Below are positions 32,945 through 41,369 of a stretch of 46,369 bases of DNA, in pieces. Within the stretch, counting starts at the first letter, position 1. Each line of letters begins with the position of its first letter. Source of the DNA: Cyclobacteriaceae bacterium. GTDB lineage: Bacteria > Bacteroidota > Bacteroidia > Cytophagales > Cyclobacteriaceae. The notes below the pieces were generated by a model. That model was not told where the DNA came from, did not search any database, and was given only the letters and a program-made list of their open reading frames with translations. The position numbers were made by a program, and so were the translations under genes. The stretch is from NCBI GenBank assembly GCA_024644875.1, contig JAHEGY010000026.1, positions 1-46,369 of the forward strand, in the 5' to 3' direction.

Positions 32945-33592
32945 ATGGTTGAGATCAAGATTGGAGATATAAGGAGGGATTTTTCGAAAAAGAAATTAAA
33001 ACCAGAACTTCTACACGATAATCCAGTAAAACAATTCCAGATATGGCTTAATGAGGCTATTAAGGCCGAGGTTCCCGAAGCAACAGGAATGTGTCTTGCT
33101 ACCGTGGGTCCGGATGGACAGCCTTCCACCCGTATGCTGCTTTTAAAGGATGTTATAAATGAGGAATTTGTTTTTTATACAAATTACCGTAGTCAGAAAA
33201 GCAAGGACCTTGAAATTAATTCGAAATGTGCAATAAATTTTTACTGGCCGGAATTGGAACGGCAGGTAAATATTCTTGGGATCGCTCATAAAGTAGCACC
33301 AGATATTTCTGACGATTATTTTAAAACGCGACCCTATAAAAGTCAGGTTGGTGCGTGGGCCAGCCCCCAAAGCGAGCCTATCCCTTCAAGAAATTTCATC
33401 AAGCTGGAATTTGCAAAATATGCTGCCAGATTTATGGGAAAACCCGTACCAAGGCCTCTTCACTGGGGGGGGTATAGCTTAAAGCCATACTCGATCAGCT
33501 TCTGGCAAGGCAGACCAAACCGTTTACATGACAGAGTAAAATACACTTATATTGATTCCGGGAAATGGGAAAAAGCCCGAATAGCTCCTTGA
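32945..33592 (+). CDS. pdxH: Pyridoxine/pyridoxamine 5'-phosphate oxidase
   Basis: FMN-dependent oxidase that makes pyridoxal 5'-phosphate from PNP or PMP, the last step of vitamin B6 synthesis and salvage. The FMN and substrate blocks are present: ATVGPDGQPSTRMLLLKDV, FYTNYRSQKSKDLEIN, INFYWPELERQVNI-like segment, VGAWASPQSEPIPSR, and the C-terminal FWQGRPNRLHDRVKYTY ending in W..ARIAP. Length 215 aa is normal. The last 28 bases overlap the glycosyltransferase start, so the two are translated from one message. A terminator-like hairpin in the leader hints at attenuation. Confidence 0.96.
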   Translation: MVEIKIGDIRRDFSKKKLKPELLHDNPVKQFQIWLNEAIKAEVPEATGMCLATVGPDGQPSTRMLLLKDVINEEFVFYTNYRSQKSKDLEINSKCAINFYWPELERQVNILGIAHKVAPDISDDYFKTRPYKSQVGAWASPQSEPIPSRNFIKLEFAKYAARFMGKPVPRPLHWGGYSLKPYSISFWQGRPNRLHDRVKYTYIDSGKWEKARIAP

Positions 33593-34881
33593 TCAGGAAA
33601 CAATATGACCTTTATCTTGCAAGATACGCGCAACAGCCAGGATATCTTGAGAAAGAATCAGTATCAGAAAACCTGGGCATCGTTGTAACCATCCCTTGTT
33701 TCAATGAACCAAATATTCTCGCAACCCTGGATTCAATATATCATTGCGAACCCACAAAATTTCCAGTTGAGAGCCTCATATTGATCAATCATCCTGAAGG
33801 TTCCTCGCCGGAAGTGATAAAGCAAAATAAAATCAGTTTTGATGAGGTTAACCGTTGGATACAATCGCATAATGATACTCATAGAAAATTCCATGTCATA
33901 TGGGCCGGGGATCTTCCGGTCAGACATGCTGGTGTTGGTTTGGCAAGGAAAATTGTTATGGATGAAGCCATAAGAAGACTTTTAAGGTCTGGGAGCCTGG
34001 AAGGAATTGTGGTTGGTCTTGATGCCGACACGACTTGTGATCAAAATTATCTCCGTGAAATAGAAGCGTATTTTCAAAGGCATCCCGAAGCAAATGGAGC
34101 TAATATTTATTTTGAACATCGAATAAAACCAGATTTTGAAGACAAATGCAACATAGGAATAGCTTCCTACGAATTACATCTCCGTTATATGGTTCACGCG
34201 TTAAGATATTCACATTTTCCATATGCCTTCCATACAGTTGGATCATGCCTAGCTGTTCGAGGTTCAGCGTACGTAAAGCAAGGTGGAATGAATCGAAGAA
34301 AGGCCGGGGAGGATTTTTATTTCCTTCAAAAAATAATTCCTCTGGGCAATTTTGGTGAAATTAATACCACGAGGATCATTCCTTCAGGCCGCAAATCAGA
34401 TCGCGTGCCTTTTGGAACAGGTAAGGCTATGATGAAATGGTCAGAGTCTGGTGAAAAAGTATTTAGATCTTATAATCCTGAGATCTACGAAGAGTTGTAC
34501 CTGTTATTTTCCGCAATTAATCATTTATTTAATTCTAAAAAATCTGATTTGAAAGACCATTATATGGAATTTGGCCCATGTATGAAGAAATTTATCAGCT
34601 TATCTGACTGGAATGATAAGATTAACCGAATTCAAACTGAATCAACATCCCTGAAAACATTCAGATATCGCTTTTTTCAATGGATGAATGGTCTCAATAC
34701 ACTTAAATTTATTCATTATGCCAGAGACACAAAGTTCAGGAATATCCCGGTAATAGAAGCCTACCAATGGTTGGTAAAACAGATTGACCTGAAAGAATCC
34801 AGGGCAAAGGACGTCTTCGAGGGATTGCTGGAATTAAGAGATTTTGACCGAAAAAACCCAAAGTACCTGAAGCCTGAGTAG
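33565..34881 (+). CDS. Glycosyltransferase, GT-A fold (family 2-like)
   Basis: A 438-aa cytosolic protein with no signal or membrane span. VVTIPCFNEPNILATLDS (about 41-58) is the GT2-type nucleotide-binding start, LDADT (152-156) is the DxD-type metal site, and GEDFYFLQK further on supplies the ED motif with the catalytic base. The C-terminal ~130 residues are helical and basic. It overlaps pdxH by 28 bases in a different frame, and its end is only 5 bases from the convergent bshB1. The proximity to bshB1 is striking, but bacillithiol glycosyltransferase BshA belongs to the GT-B fold, so this is not BshA. Acceptor unknown. Confidence 0.87.
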   Translation: MGKSPNSSLIRKQYDLYLARYAQQPGYLEKESVSENLGIVVTIPCFNEPNILATLDSIYHCEPTKFPVESLILINHPEGSSPEVIKQNKISFDEVNRWIQSHNDTHRKFHVIWAGDLPVRHAGVGLARKIVMDEAIRRLLRSGSLEGIVVGLDADTTCDQNYLREIEAYFQRHPEANGANIYFEHRIKPDFEDKCNIGIASYELHLRYMVHALRYSHFPYAFHTVGSCLAVRGSAYVKQGGMNRRKAGEDFYFLQKIIPLGNFGEINTTRIIPSGRKSDRVPFGTGKAMMKWSESGEKVFRSYNPEIYEELYLLFSAINHLFNSKKSDLKDHYMEFGPCMKKFISLSDWNDKINRIQTESTSLKTFRYRFFQWMNGLNTLKFIHYARDTKFRNIPVIEAYQWLVKQIDLKESRAKDVFEGLLELRDFDRKNPKYLKPE

Positions 34882-34886
34882 ATTGT

Positions 34887-35600
34887 CTATATTAGATCTT
34901 TCAGATCACGCACTCCGGGTTCTCTTTGCACAGTAAACCCTTCTCCATATTTAACCCCTATAGCATGACCCCACATTCTGGCCCGACTTTCAAGAAACTC
35001 TATAAATCCTGGTTTGGAAATATATGTTTCAGCTTCATCACTATCCGGATCATAGAATTGTGATTTAAATGCCCGGATTGACTCAGCTTTTTTATCCCAG
35101 AATTCTGAGATATCAACAATAATATCTGGTTTTATATAATTACTCTGGATATAATGATAGATAACCTTAGGTCTCCAGGGACTTAAATCCTCTCCATCTG
35201 ATAGTTGAATTTTCTCCAATCCGCTGTAGAAACACGATTCCCGAACCAGTTTGGCAGCACGTCCATGATCTGGATGACGGTCTGTAATCGCATTTGCCAA
35301 CACAATTTCCGGCCTGTATTTGCGGATGCTTGTGGCAATTTCCAGTAAGTTTTTCTTTGAGATATCAAAAAAACCGTCAGGCATTTGCAGATTTTCTCTT
35401 ATGCTTAGTTTTAATATTTCAGAAGCTTTCGATGCCTCCTCTTTCCTAAGCTTTACAGACCCCCTTGTGCCTAATTCACCCTGAGTCAAATCAATAACTC
35501 CAATACTATGTCCTAATGATTGCTGAAGCGCAAGTGTACCGCTGCATGAAAGTTCTATATCATCAGGATGTGCTGCAAATGCCAGAATATCGAGTTTCAT
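34887..35600 (-). CDS. bshB1: Bacillithiol biosynthesis deacetylase BshB1
   Basis: Removes the acetyl group from GlcNAc-malate in bacillithiol synthesis. The PIG-L motifs are AHPDDIEL (10-17) and the later RHPDHGRA segment. Block ID-LTQGELGTRGS, ASEILKLSIRENLQMPDG, FYDPDSDEAETYIS and MWGHAIGVKYGEGF are the features that separate BshB1 from general LmbE enzymes. It has 237 aa and no signal peptide, so it is cytosolic, unlike the two secreted PIG-L genes here. Last gene of trxB-M23-bshB1, 69 bases after the peptidase. Confidence 0.95.
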   Translation of the reverse strand: MKLDILAFAAHPDDIELSCSGTLALQQSLGHSIGVIDLTQGELGTRGSVKLRKEEASKASEILKLSIRENLQMPDGFFDISKKNLLEIATSIRKYRPEIVLANAITDRHPDHGRAAKLVRESCFYSGLEKIQLSDGEDLSPWRPKVIYHYIQSNYIKPDIIVDISEFWDKKAESIRAFKSQFYDPDSDEAETYISKPGFIEFLESRARMWGHAIGVKYGEGFTVQREPGVRDLKDLI

Positions 35601-35669
35601 ATTTAAAATTGTGTATTTCTGAAAAAGATTATTGATAATAAACAGATCCGATTAAAATAATTCTATCCC

Positions 35670-36716
35670 TTAGTTGATCCTTACTCTCTGGCCTATTCTG
35701 AGGATGGAATTTCTACTTATACCATTCAACCTGCACATTTTGGTGACAGAAACGCCATATCGGTAGCTTAATCCACTTAAAGTGTCACCACTTCTGATCA
35801 CATGATGCCTTATTTTGTTTGCCTCCTCAAGGTAGGCAAAGGTGTTATGGTTTATAATATATGAGGAAGAAATAATTTTATTTTCCTTGAAATCAAAAAT
35901 CCGATTGGGATTAATGGCATTGCCAGAATATCTCAATTCAAAATGAAGGTGCGGGGCAGTAGATCTGCCTGAATTGCCTCCCTTCCCAATAATATCTCCT
36001 GCTTTTACTTCTTCACCTAATTTAGTTAAGCTTTTTGACAGATGGGCATAGAGAGTTTCAAGTCCATTCTTATGGCGAATCAGAATGAATCGTCCAAATC
36101 CTCGCTTGTCATATCCTGTAATTCGAACAACGCCATCAAAAGCTGCATATACGGGATTTCCTGTTTTAACCCTTATATCAATTCCGTAATGCCATACAGC
36201 CCTGCGAAGTCCAAAATCGGAGGTTACAATAGTTTTATCTAATGGAGAATGCCAGGTCCCTAAATCATCCTCGTTAAATAATATCAGTTCCAATGAATCC
36301 ATGTAATGCTCACCGTTAAATCCATAAGGATTCAACTTGTTGGTTTCCCAAAGTCTGTAATAATCGAAGCCACTTATGTAAACACAATCAATTTTATATA
36401 ATCCTTCAACGCTATAATATGGTGGCAAGGGATCCTTTTCAAGAAGCAGATCCAGCTTAAAATTTTTATACGGTTGAGGATAGAACATACCAGCGAAATT
36501 TGAGCTTACTATGGAAGATAAATTATGATCATAATCATTCATTGAAGTTGTATAATCCCTCTTTGATCTAGCTGGCTTATAAGTATTTAAAGACCCAGGT
36601 TGTCCGTAGTTTGCCAGAAAAGCGGAATCAAACTCATATTTATAATTTTGAGCAGACAACTCTATAGAATTGCCTGCACAAAATAATATTAAGACGATCA
36701 GAACTCTTTTTATCAC
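35670..36716 (-). CDS. M23 family metallopeptidase with C-terminal LysM
   Basis: Periplasmic peptidoglycan endopeptidase. A signal peptide (1-23) leads into a ~130-aa region particular to Bacteroidota members; the M23 (LytM) domain spans about 160-275. Zinc ligands are His176 and Asp180 (HYGID) and His258 (HLHFE), with His225 (YAHLS) as the expected catalytic His. A LysM domain (about 302-347, HHVIRSGDTLSGLSYRYG) binds peptidoglycan. The active site is complete, so it is probably an enzyme rather than an activator. The start is GTG at 36716, which shares one base with the trxB stop (TAGTG), a sign of coupled translation. Confidence 0.93.
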   Translation of the reverse strand: MIKRVLIVLILFCAGNSIELSAQNYKYEFDSAFLANYGQPGSLNTYKPARSKRDYTTSMNDYDHNLSSIVSSNFAGMFYPQPYKNFKLDLLLEKDPLPPYYSVEGLYKIDCVYISGFDYYRLWETNKLNPYGFNGEHYMDSLELILFNEDDLGTWHSPLDKTIVTSDFGLRRAVWHYGIDIRVKTGNPVYAAFDGVVRITGYDKRGFGRFILIRHKNGLETLYAHLSKSLTKLGEEVKAGDIIGKGGNSGRSTAPHLHFELRYSGNAINPNRIFDFKENKIISSSYIINHNTFAYLEEANKIRHHVIRSGDTLSGLSYRYGVSVTKMCRLNGISRNSILRIGQRVRIN

Positions 36717-37660
36717 TATGCTGTTTCTAACTCTTTCTCAGCAAGGAATTTCTCAGCATCAAGGGCTGCCATACATCCAGATCCTGCTGCTGTGATAGCC
36801 TGCCTGTAGATCTTGTCCTGTACATCACCTGCTGCGAATACTCCAGGAATATTTGTCCTGGCAGATCCTGTCTCAGTTTTTATATATCCTTGTTCATCAA
36901 TATCAAGATAGTCCTTAAATATTTCAGTATTGGGTGTATGCCCTATAGCTACAAAAAAGCCGCTTATCGGAACATCTGTTTTCTCCCCGGTCACTTTATT
37001 TAAGACCCGAACAGCCTCAACTTCGTTTTCTCCCAATATTTCATCGGTAACCGAATTCCATAACACCTCAATATTTGGCGCATTATGAACCCGTTGCTGC
37101 ATAATTTTTGATGCACGCATCTCATCCCTTCTCACGATCATATAGACCTTATTGCAGATTTTACTTAGATAGCTTGCTTCCTCCGCTGCGGAATCACCGC
37201 CCCCAACTACGGCCACATCCTGTCCTTTGAAGAAAAATCCATCACAAACAGCACAAGCTGAAACACCCTTTCCGTTCAATCGATCTTCCGATGGAAGCCC
37301 TAACCACCTTGCTGATGCTCCGGTAGCTATAACAACACTTTTTGCCGTAATTTCTTCAGACTCATCAATAGTTACCTTAAATGGATACGAAGAAAAGTCT
37401 ACCGAGGTCGCCAATCCATATTTCACCTCTGTCCCGAAGCGCTCTGCCTGTCCCTGGAGATCCATCATCATCTGAGGACCCTGAACACCATCAGGATAAC
37501 CTGGAAAGTTCTCAACATCAGTAGTTATTGTCAGCTGTCCACCGGGTTGTCCCCCCATATAAACCACAGGTTTAAAGCCTGCTCTGGCAGCATATATAGC
37601 CGCTGTATATCCTGCAGGACCCGAACCTAATATTAATACATCAATTTCTTGATTTGCCAT
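36716..37660 (-). CDS. trxB: Thioredoxin reductase (NADPH)
   Basis: FAD enzyme that reduces thioredoxin with NADPH. The ATG at 37660 (MANQEIDVLI) is preferred over an upstream TTG and gives 314 aa, the normal length. The FAD loop GSGPAG is at residues 12-17, the redox-active pair CAVC at 136-139, GGGDSAAEEA in the NADPH domain follows, and VFAAGDVQDKIYRQAITAAGSG closes the FAD site. First gene of a three-gene unit with an M23 peptidase and bshB1, joined by a one-base overlap. A terminator of the upstream rpoD lies 76 bases before the start, so trxB should have its own promoter. Confidence 0.97.
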   Translation of the reverse strand: MANQEIDVLILGSGPAGYTAAIYAARAGFKPVVYMGGQPGGQLTITTDVENFPGYPDGVQGPQMMMDLQGQAERFGTEVKYGLATSVDFSSYPFKVTIDESEEITAKSVVIATGASARWLGLPSEDRLNGKGVSACAVCDGFFFKGQDVAVVGGGDSAAEEASYLSKICNKVYMIVRRDEMRASKIMQQRVHNAPNIEVLWNSVTDEILGENEVEAVRVLNKVTGEKTDVPISGFFVAIGHTPNTEIFKDYLDIDEQGYIKTETGSARTNIPGVFAAGDVQDKIYRQAITAAGSGCMAALDAEKFLAEKELETA

Positions 37661-37736
37661 TTTTAAAATTTTTTCAATATTAAACAATTTACGAAAATTT
37701 GTCAGGTTGACATATCATATATATCAAAATCCGGAC

Positions 37737-37762
37737 AAAAAAAAGACATCAAATATGATGCC
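37737..37762 (-). terminator. Rho-independent terminator of rpoD
   Basis: On the minus strand GGCATCA, a 4-nt loop and TGATGTC (one G-T pair) are followed by eight T. Located 65 bases after the rpoD stop. Confidence 0.85.
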
Positions 37763-37827
37763 TTGTTCATATGTGTCAGTCTTTGTTACGTAAATGTCAG
37801 TGAATTGTTAGGTTTCTCCTGTATTTT

Positions 37828-38691
37828 TTAACCCAGATAGGGCTTTAAAGTCTTACTACGTGAAGTATGGCGAAGTCGTCTAATGGCTTTTTCCTTTATT
37901 TGCCGAACCCTTTCACGTGTTAGGCTAAACTTCTCCCCTATTTCCTCAAGCGTCATGGCATGCTCTCCATTCAATCCAAAATACAAGGCTATAACATCAG
38001 CTTCACGTTGGGTCAGGGTAGAAAGTGCCCGTTGCACTTCTCTCCGTAGAGAATCATTTATCAATCCCTGATCGGGGGTAGGATCTGTGTCATTTTCCAG
38101 GACATCAAGCAGGCTATTCTCCTCTCCCTGGACAAATGGAGCATCCATAGAAACATGGCGCCCTGAGATTTTCATCGTGTCAACTACTTCAGAGGAAGTA
38201 ACATCCAGGACATCTGCCAATTCGTCAGGTGATGGTTCCCGCTCATATTTTTGCTCCAGTTCGCTAAAAGTTTTAGAGATCTTATTCAATGATCCAACCC
38301 TGTTGAGGGGGAGCCTGACTATTCTTGATTGTTCGGCCAGTGCCTGCAGGATTGATTGTCTTATCCACCAGACCGCATACGAGATAAATTTAAAGCCGCG
38401 GGTTTCATCAAATCGCTGAGCGGCTTTAATCAGTCCCAGGTTACCTTCATTGATCAAATCTCCCAGAGACAGGCCCTGATTCTGATACTGTTTGGCAACA
38501 GAAACTACGAATCTCAAATTTGCTTTGGTAAGTCTTTCCAAAGCCATCTGATCACCTTCCTTTATTCTTTTTGCCAGCTCAACCTCTTCATCGGGAGTAA
38601 GCAGATCAACTTTTCCTATCTCCTGTAAATATTTATCAAGAGACTGGCTTTCTCTATTGGTAATCTGCTTACTGATCTTTAGTTGTCTCAT
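37828..38691 (-). CDS. rpoD: Primary sigma-70 factor RpoD/SigA
   Basis: The housekeeping sigma factor. At 287 aa it lacks region 1.1 and the large non-conserved insert, the usual form in Bacteroidota. Region 1.2 starts at [15 protein letters not shown], region 2 includes [20 protein letters not shown] and [13 protein letters not shown] (the promoter -10 reading and melting segments), and regions 3 and 4 follow with [17 protein letters not shown] and [20 protein letters not shown] as the -35 helix-turn-helix. This form fits the TAnnTTTG promoters seen in the window. Downstream of pnp with a 116-base gap, and followed by its own terminator. Confidence 0.98.
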   Translation of the reverse strand: MRQLKISKQITNRESQSLDKYLQEIGKVDLLTPDEEVELAKRIKEGDQMALERLTKANLRFVVSVAKQYQNQGLSLGDLINEGNLGLIKAAQRFDETRGFKFISYAVWWIRQSILQALAEQSRIVRLPLNRVGSLNKISKTFSELEQKYEREPSPDELADVLDVTSSEVVDTMKISGRHVSMDAPFVQGEENSLLDVLENDTDPTPDQGLINDSLRREVQRALSTLTQREADVIALYFGLNGEHAMTLEEIGEKFSLTRERVRQIKEKAIRRLRHTSRSKTLKPYLG

Positions 38692-38807
38692 GCAATCGCC
38701 TTTATAATCATCCGTTAATTTAACAGATAAACATAATTATTAAGTTCCCAAAACAATTACATTAGGGCAATTATACACAAAAAGATTTCAATAATTATTA
38801 AGATTAC

Positions 38808-40949
38808 TTACTTTCTGGCCTCTTTTTTTTCAGGTCTTTTTAGCAGTGCTTTTCTGGATAATCGGTATTTTCCAGTTTTCTTATCTACGTCAATTAGCTT
38901 GACCTTAACCTCTTCACCAATTTCGAGTATTCCATCCATTGATTCTACCCGTTCCCATTTTATTTCAGAAATATGCAGCAATCCCTCTTTACCCGGCATA
39001 AATTCTATTATCGCCCCAAATGACATTATGGACTTAACACGACCATCGTATACCTCCCCAACATCAGGGACTGCGACTATACTTTTCACCCATTGAACAG
39101 CCTTCTCCATGTTCTCTTTGGCAGTTGCAAAAATGCTAACTTTCCCCCCTTCCTTCACTTCTTCAATGACAATAGTGGTTTCGGTTTCTGCCTGGATCTC
39201 CTGAACGACCTTTCCACCCGGACCTATTAATGCTCCAATCATATCTTTTGGAATCGTCAAAATGCTGTAGCGGGGTGCGTTCGGCTTAAATTCTTCCCGT
39301 GGCGCACTCATCGTCTTAAGCATTTCGTTCAGAATATGTTCCCTGCCTTTCTTAGCCTGATTCAGGGCTTCAATAAGAAGTTCATAAGAAAGACCTTCAA
39401 TTTTAATGTCCATCTGACATGCCGTAATACCATTCTTAGTACCCGTTACTTTAAAGTCCATATCTCCCAGATGGTCTTCATCGCCTAATATATCCGAAAG
39501 GATGGCATACTTCCCTGATTCCGTATCGGATATCAAACCCATAGCAATACCTGATACAGGTTCCTTTATCTTGATACCTGAGTCCATCAAGGCCAGTGTT
39601 CCGGCACATACTGTTGCCATTGACGATGAACCGTTTGATTCAAGGATATCTGATACGATTCGAATCGTATATGGATTCTCTTCCTCGCCGGGGATCATTT
39701 TTTTCAGGGCTCTCAGGGCCAGGTTTCCATGACCAACCTCTCTTCTTCCAGGGCCTCTGTTCGGTCTGACTTCTCCAACTGAGAAAGCCGGGAAATTATA
39801 ATGTAAAAAGAATTTATTGGATCCTGCTATCAAAGCACCATCAACCATTTGTTCGTCCAGCTTAGTTCCAAGCGTAACAGTTGTTAGGGATTGTGTTTCT
39901 CCCCTTGTGAATAATGCTGATCCATGCGCAGAAGGCAGAAAATCAACCTGTGACCAGATATCCCTGATCTCATCAAATTTTCTGCCGTCGAGTCGTTTAT
40001 TTTCTTTGAGCATCATGGCTCGAACGGCTTCCTTTTCAATATCGTGAAAATATCTTTTCACCATATCCATATCAACTTCATGATCTTCAGGCAACCCTTC
40101 TTCATATTCATCAATAAGTGCTTTAAAAGCATCACTACGCTCAGATTTTACATTGATCTCTGATTTAGCAATATCATATACTTTATCATAGAAAAGACCG
40201 TGAAGTTCCTTCTTAAGGTCCTCATCGTTTGTTTCATGATCATAGGTCCGCTTTTCGGTTTTTCCAACCATAGCTTCAAGCTCTTTCTGAACCTTACATT
40301 GTTCCTTTATGGCTTCATGAGCAAAATTAATTGCTTCAACCATTTCAGCTTCGCTGACCTCATTCATTTCCCCTTCTACCATTAAAATATTTTCAAGGGT
40401 GGCAGCTACAATCATGTCGATGTCTGCCTCTCCGGCATCTTTAATACTTGGATTGACAATGAATTTATCATTTACCCTTACAACCCGTACTTCTGATATT
40501 GGTCCGTGAAAAGGAATATCTGACACACTTAACGCTGTTGAAGCGGCGAGGGCAGCCAATGAATCCGGCAAAACCTCTTCGTCAGCTGAAATCAGAAATA
40601 TATTTACCTGAGTTTCAGCATGATAATCATCCGGGAAAATAGGTCTTATGGCACGGTCTACCAATCGGCATACAAGGATCTCATGGTCAGATAATCGACC
40701 TTCACGCTTCAGGAATCCTCCTGGGATCCTTCCTGCGGAAGCAAATTTTTCCTGATAATCTACTGATAAAGGAAGGAAATCAGCACCTTCCCGGCCTTCT
40801 TTATTGGACACTGCAGTAGCCAATAGCATGGTGTTTCCCATTTTTACAACAGCAGCTCCATTGGCTTGTCGCGCCAGTCTACCAGTTTCTATGGTAATCT
40901 CCCTGCCATCGTCTAACTTGATTGATTTTTCAAAAATTTGTGGAAGCAT
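38808..40949 (-). CDS. pnp: Polyribonucleotide nucleotidyltransferase (PNPase)
   Basis: 3'-to-5' phosphorolytic exoribonuclease involved in mRNA turnover. At 713 aa it shows the two RNase PH cores (the first from [20 protein letters not shown], the second with [14 protein letters not shown] and the catalytic [10 protein letters not shown] region) and the linking helical domain. A KH domain ([20 protein letters not shown]) and a C-terminal S1 domain ([20 protein letters not shown]) follow. It ends [10 protein letters not shown]. Located 83 bases after rpsO, the conserved bacterial order, with a terminator-like hairpin between them that may set the pnp level. Confidence 0.98.
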   Translation of the reverse strand: MLPQIFEKSIKLDDGREITIETGRLARQANGAAVVKMGNTMLLATAVSNKEGREGADFLPLSVDYQEKFASAGRIPGGFLKREGRLSDHEILVCRLVDRAIRPIFPDDYHAETQVNIFLISADEEVLPDSLAALAASTALSVSDIPFHGPISEVRVVRVNDKFIVNPSIKDAGEADIDMIVAATLENILMVEGEMNEVSEAEMVEAINFAHEAIKEQCKVQKELEAMVGKTEKRTYDHETNDEDLKKELHGLFYDKVYDIAKSEINVKSERSDAFKALIDEYEEGLPEDHEVDMDMVKRYFHDIEKEAVRAMMLKENKRLDGRKFDEIRDIWSQVDFLPSAHGSALFTRGETQSLTTVTLGTKLDEQMVDGALIAGSNKFFLHYNFPAFSVGEVRPNRGPGRREVGHGNLALRALKKMIPGEEENPYTIRIVSDILESNGSSSMATVCAGTLALMDSGIKIKEPVSGIAMGLISDTESGKYAILSDILGDEDHLGDMDFKVTGTKNGITACQMDIKIEGLSYELLIEALNQAKKGREHILNEMLKTMSAPREEFKPNAPRYSILTIPKDMIGALIGPGGKVVQEIQAETETTIVIEEVKEGGKVSIFATAKENMEKAVQWVKSIVAVPDVGEVYDGRVKSIMSFGAIIEFMPGKEGLLHISEIKWERVESMDGILEIGEEVKVKLIDVDKKTGKYRLSRKALLKRPEKKEARK

Positions 40950-40996
40950 AAAATTATTTAATTATTATAAAATCTTATTTCTTAGGGTTGGAATAA

Positions 40997-41024
40997 TAAA
41001 AAAAGGGGAATTAAATAAATCCCC
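40997..41024 (-). terminator. Terminator/attenuator between rpsO and pnp
   Basis: On the minus strand GGGGA and TCCCC form a 5-bp stem (about a 10-nt loop) followed by eight T. It starts 8 bases after the rpsO stop, leaving read-through for pnp. Confidence 0.7.
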
Positions 41025-41032
41025 GCTTTTTC

Positions 41033-41308
41033 TTATTTTCTTAATTTCAATTCAGATATTATCTTACGGTATCTTTCTATATCTCTCTTCTGAAGATAAT
41101 TCAACAACCTCCTTCTCTTACCAACCAGTTTAAGTAATCCCATCCTTGTTGAATAATCTTTCTTATTCATCTTAAGATGCTGGGTCAAATGATTGATCCT
41201 GAACGTAAATAAAGCAATTTGAGATTCGGGCGAACCCGTGTCAGTTTTTTCCTTTAACCGACCATGATTCTCAAAGATGTCTTGTTTTGTTTCCTTGGTT
41301 AAATACAT
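41033..41308 (-). CDS. rpsO: 30S ribosomal protein S15
   Basis: Binds 16S rRNA in the central domain early in 30S assembly. All S15 features are present in 91 aa: [20 protein letters not shown], the [25 protein letters not shown]-binding helices ([16 protein letters not shown]), and the closing [12 protein letters not shown]. It starts a transcript from its own promoter inside the end of the LptF/G gene and leads to pnp. Confidence 0.98.
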   Translation of the reverse strand: MYLTKETKQDIFENHGRLKEKTDTGSPESQIALFTFRINHLTQHLKMNKKDYSTRMGLLKLVGKRRRLLNYLQKRDIERYRKIISELKLRK

Positions 41309-41338
41309 GACTAGTTAATTATGATTAAAATAATTTTG

Positions 41339-41369
41339 CAAAGGTAGATTAAATTACCGTTTAAACAAA
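41339..41369 (-). promoter_or_regulatory. rpsO promoter
   Basis: On the minus strand TTTG (41366-41369), exactly 19 bases, then TACCTTTG (41339-41346), a full match to the Bacteroidota -33/-7 pattern. The -33 box lies in the last codons of the upstream permease gene, and the ATG of rpsO is about 31 bases after the -7 box. Confidence 0.75.

Noticed and set aside
33565-34881. BshA, because bshB1 is adjacent
   Set aside because: The protein has a GT-A DxD-type site (LDADT), whereas BshA is a GT-B enzyme; it is also on the opposite strand.
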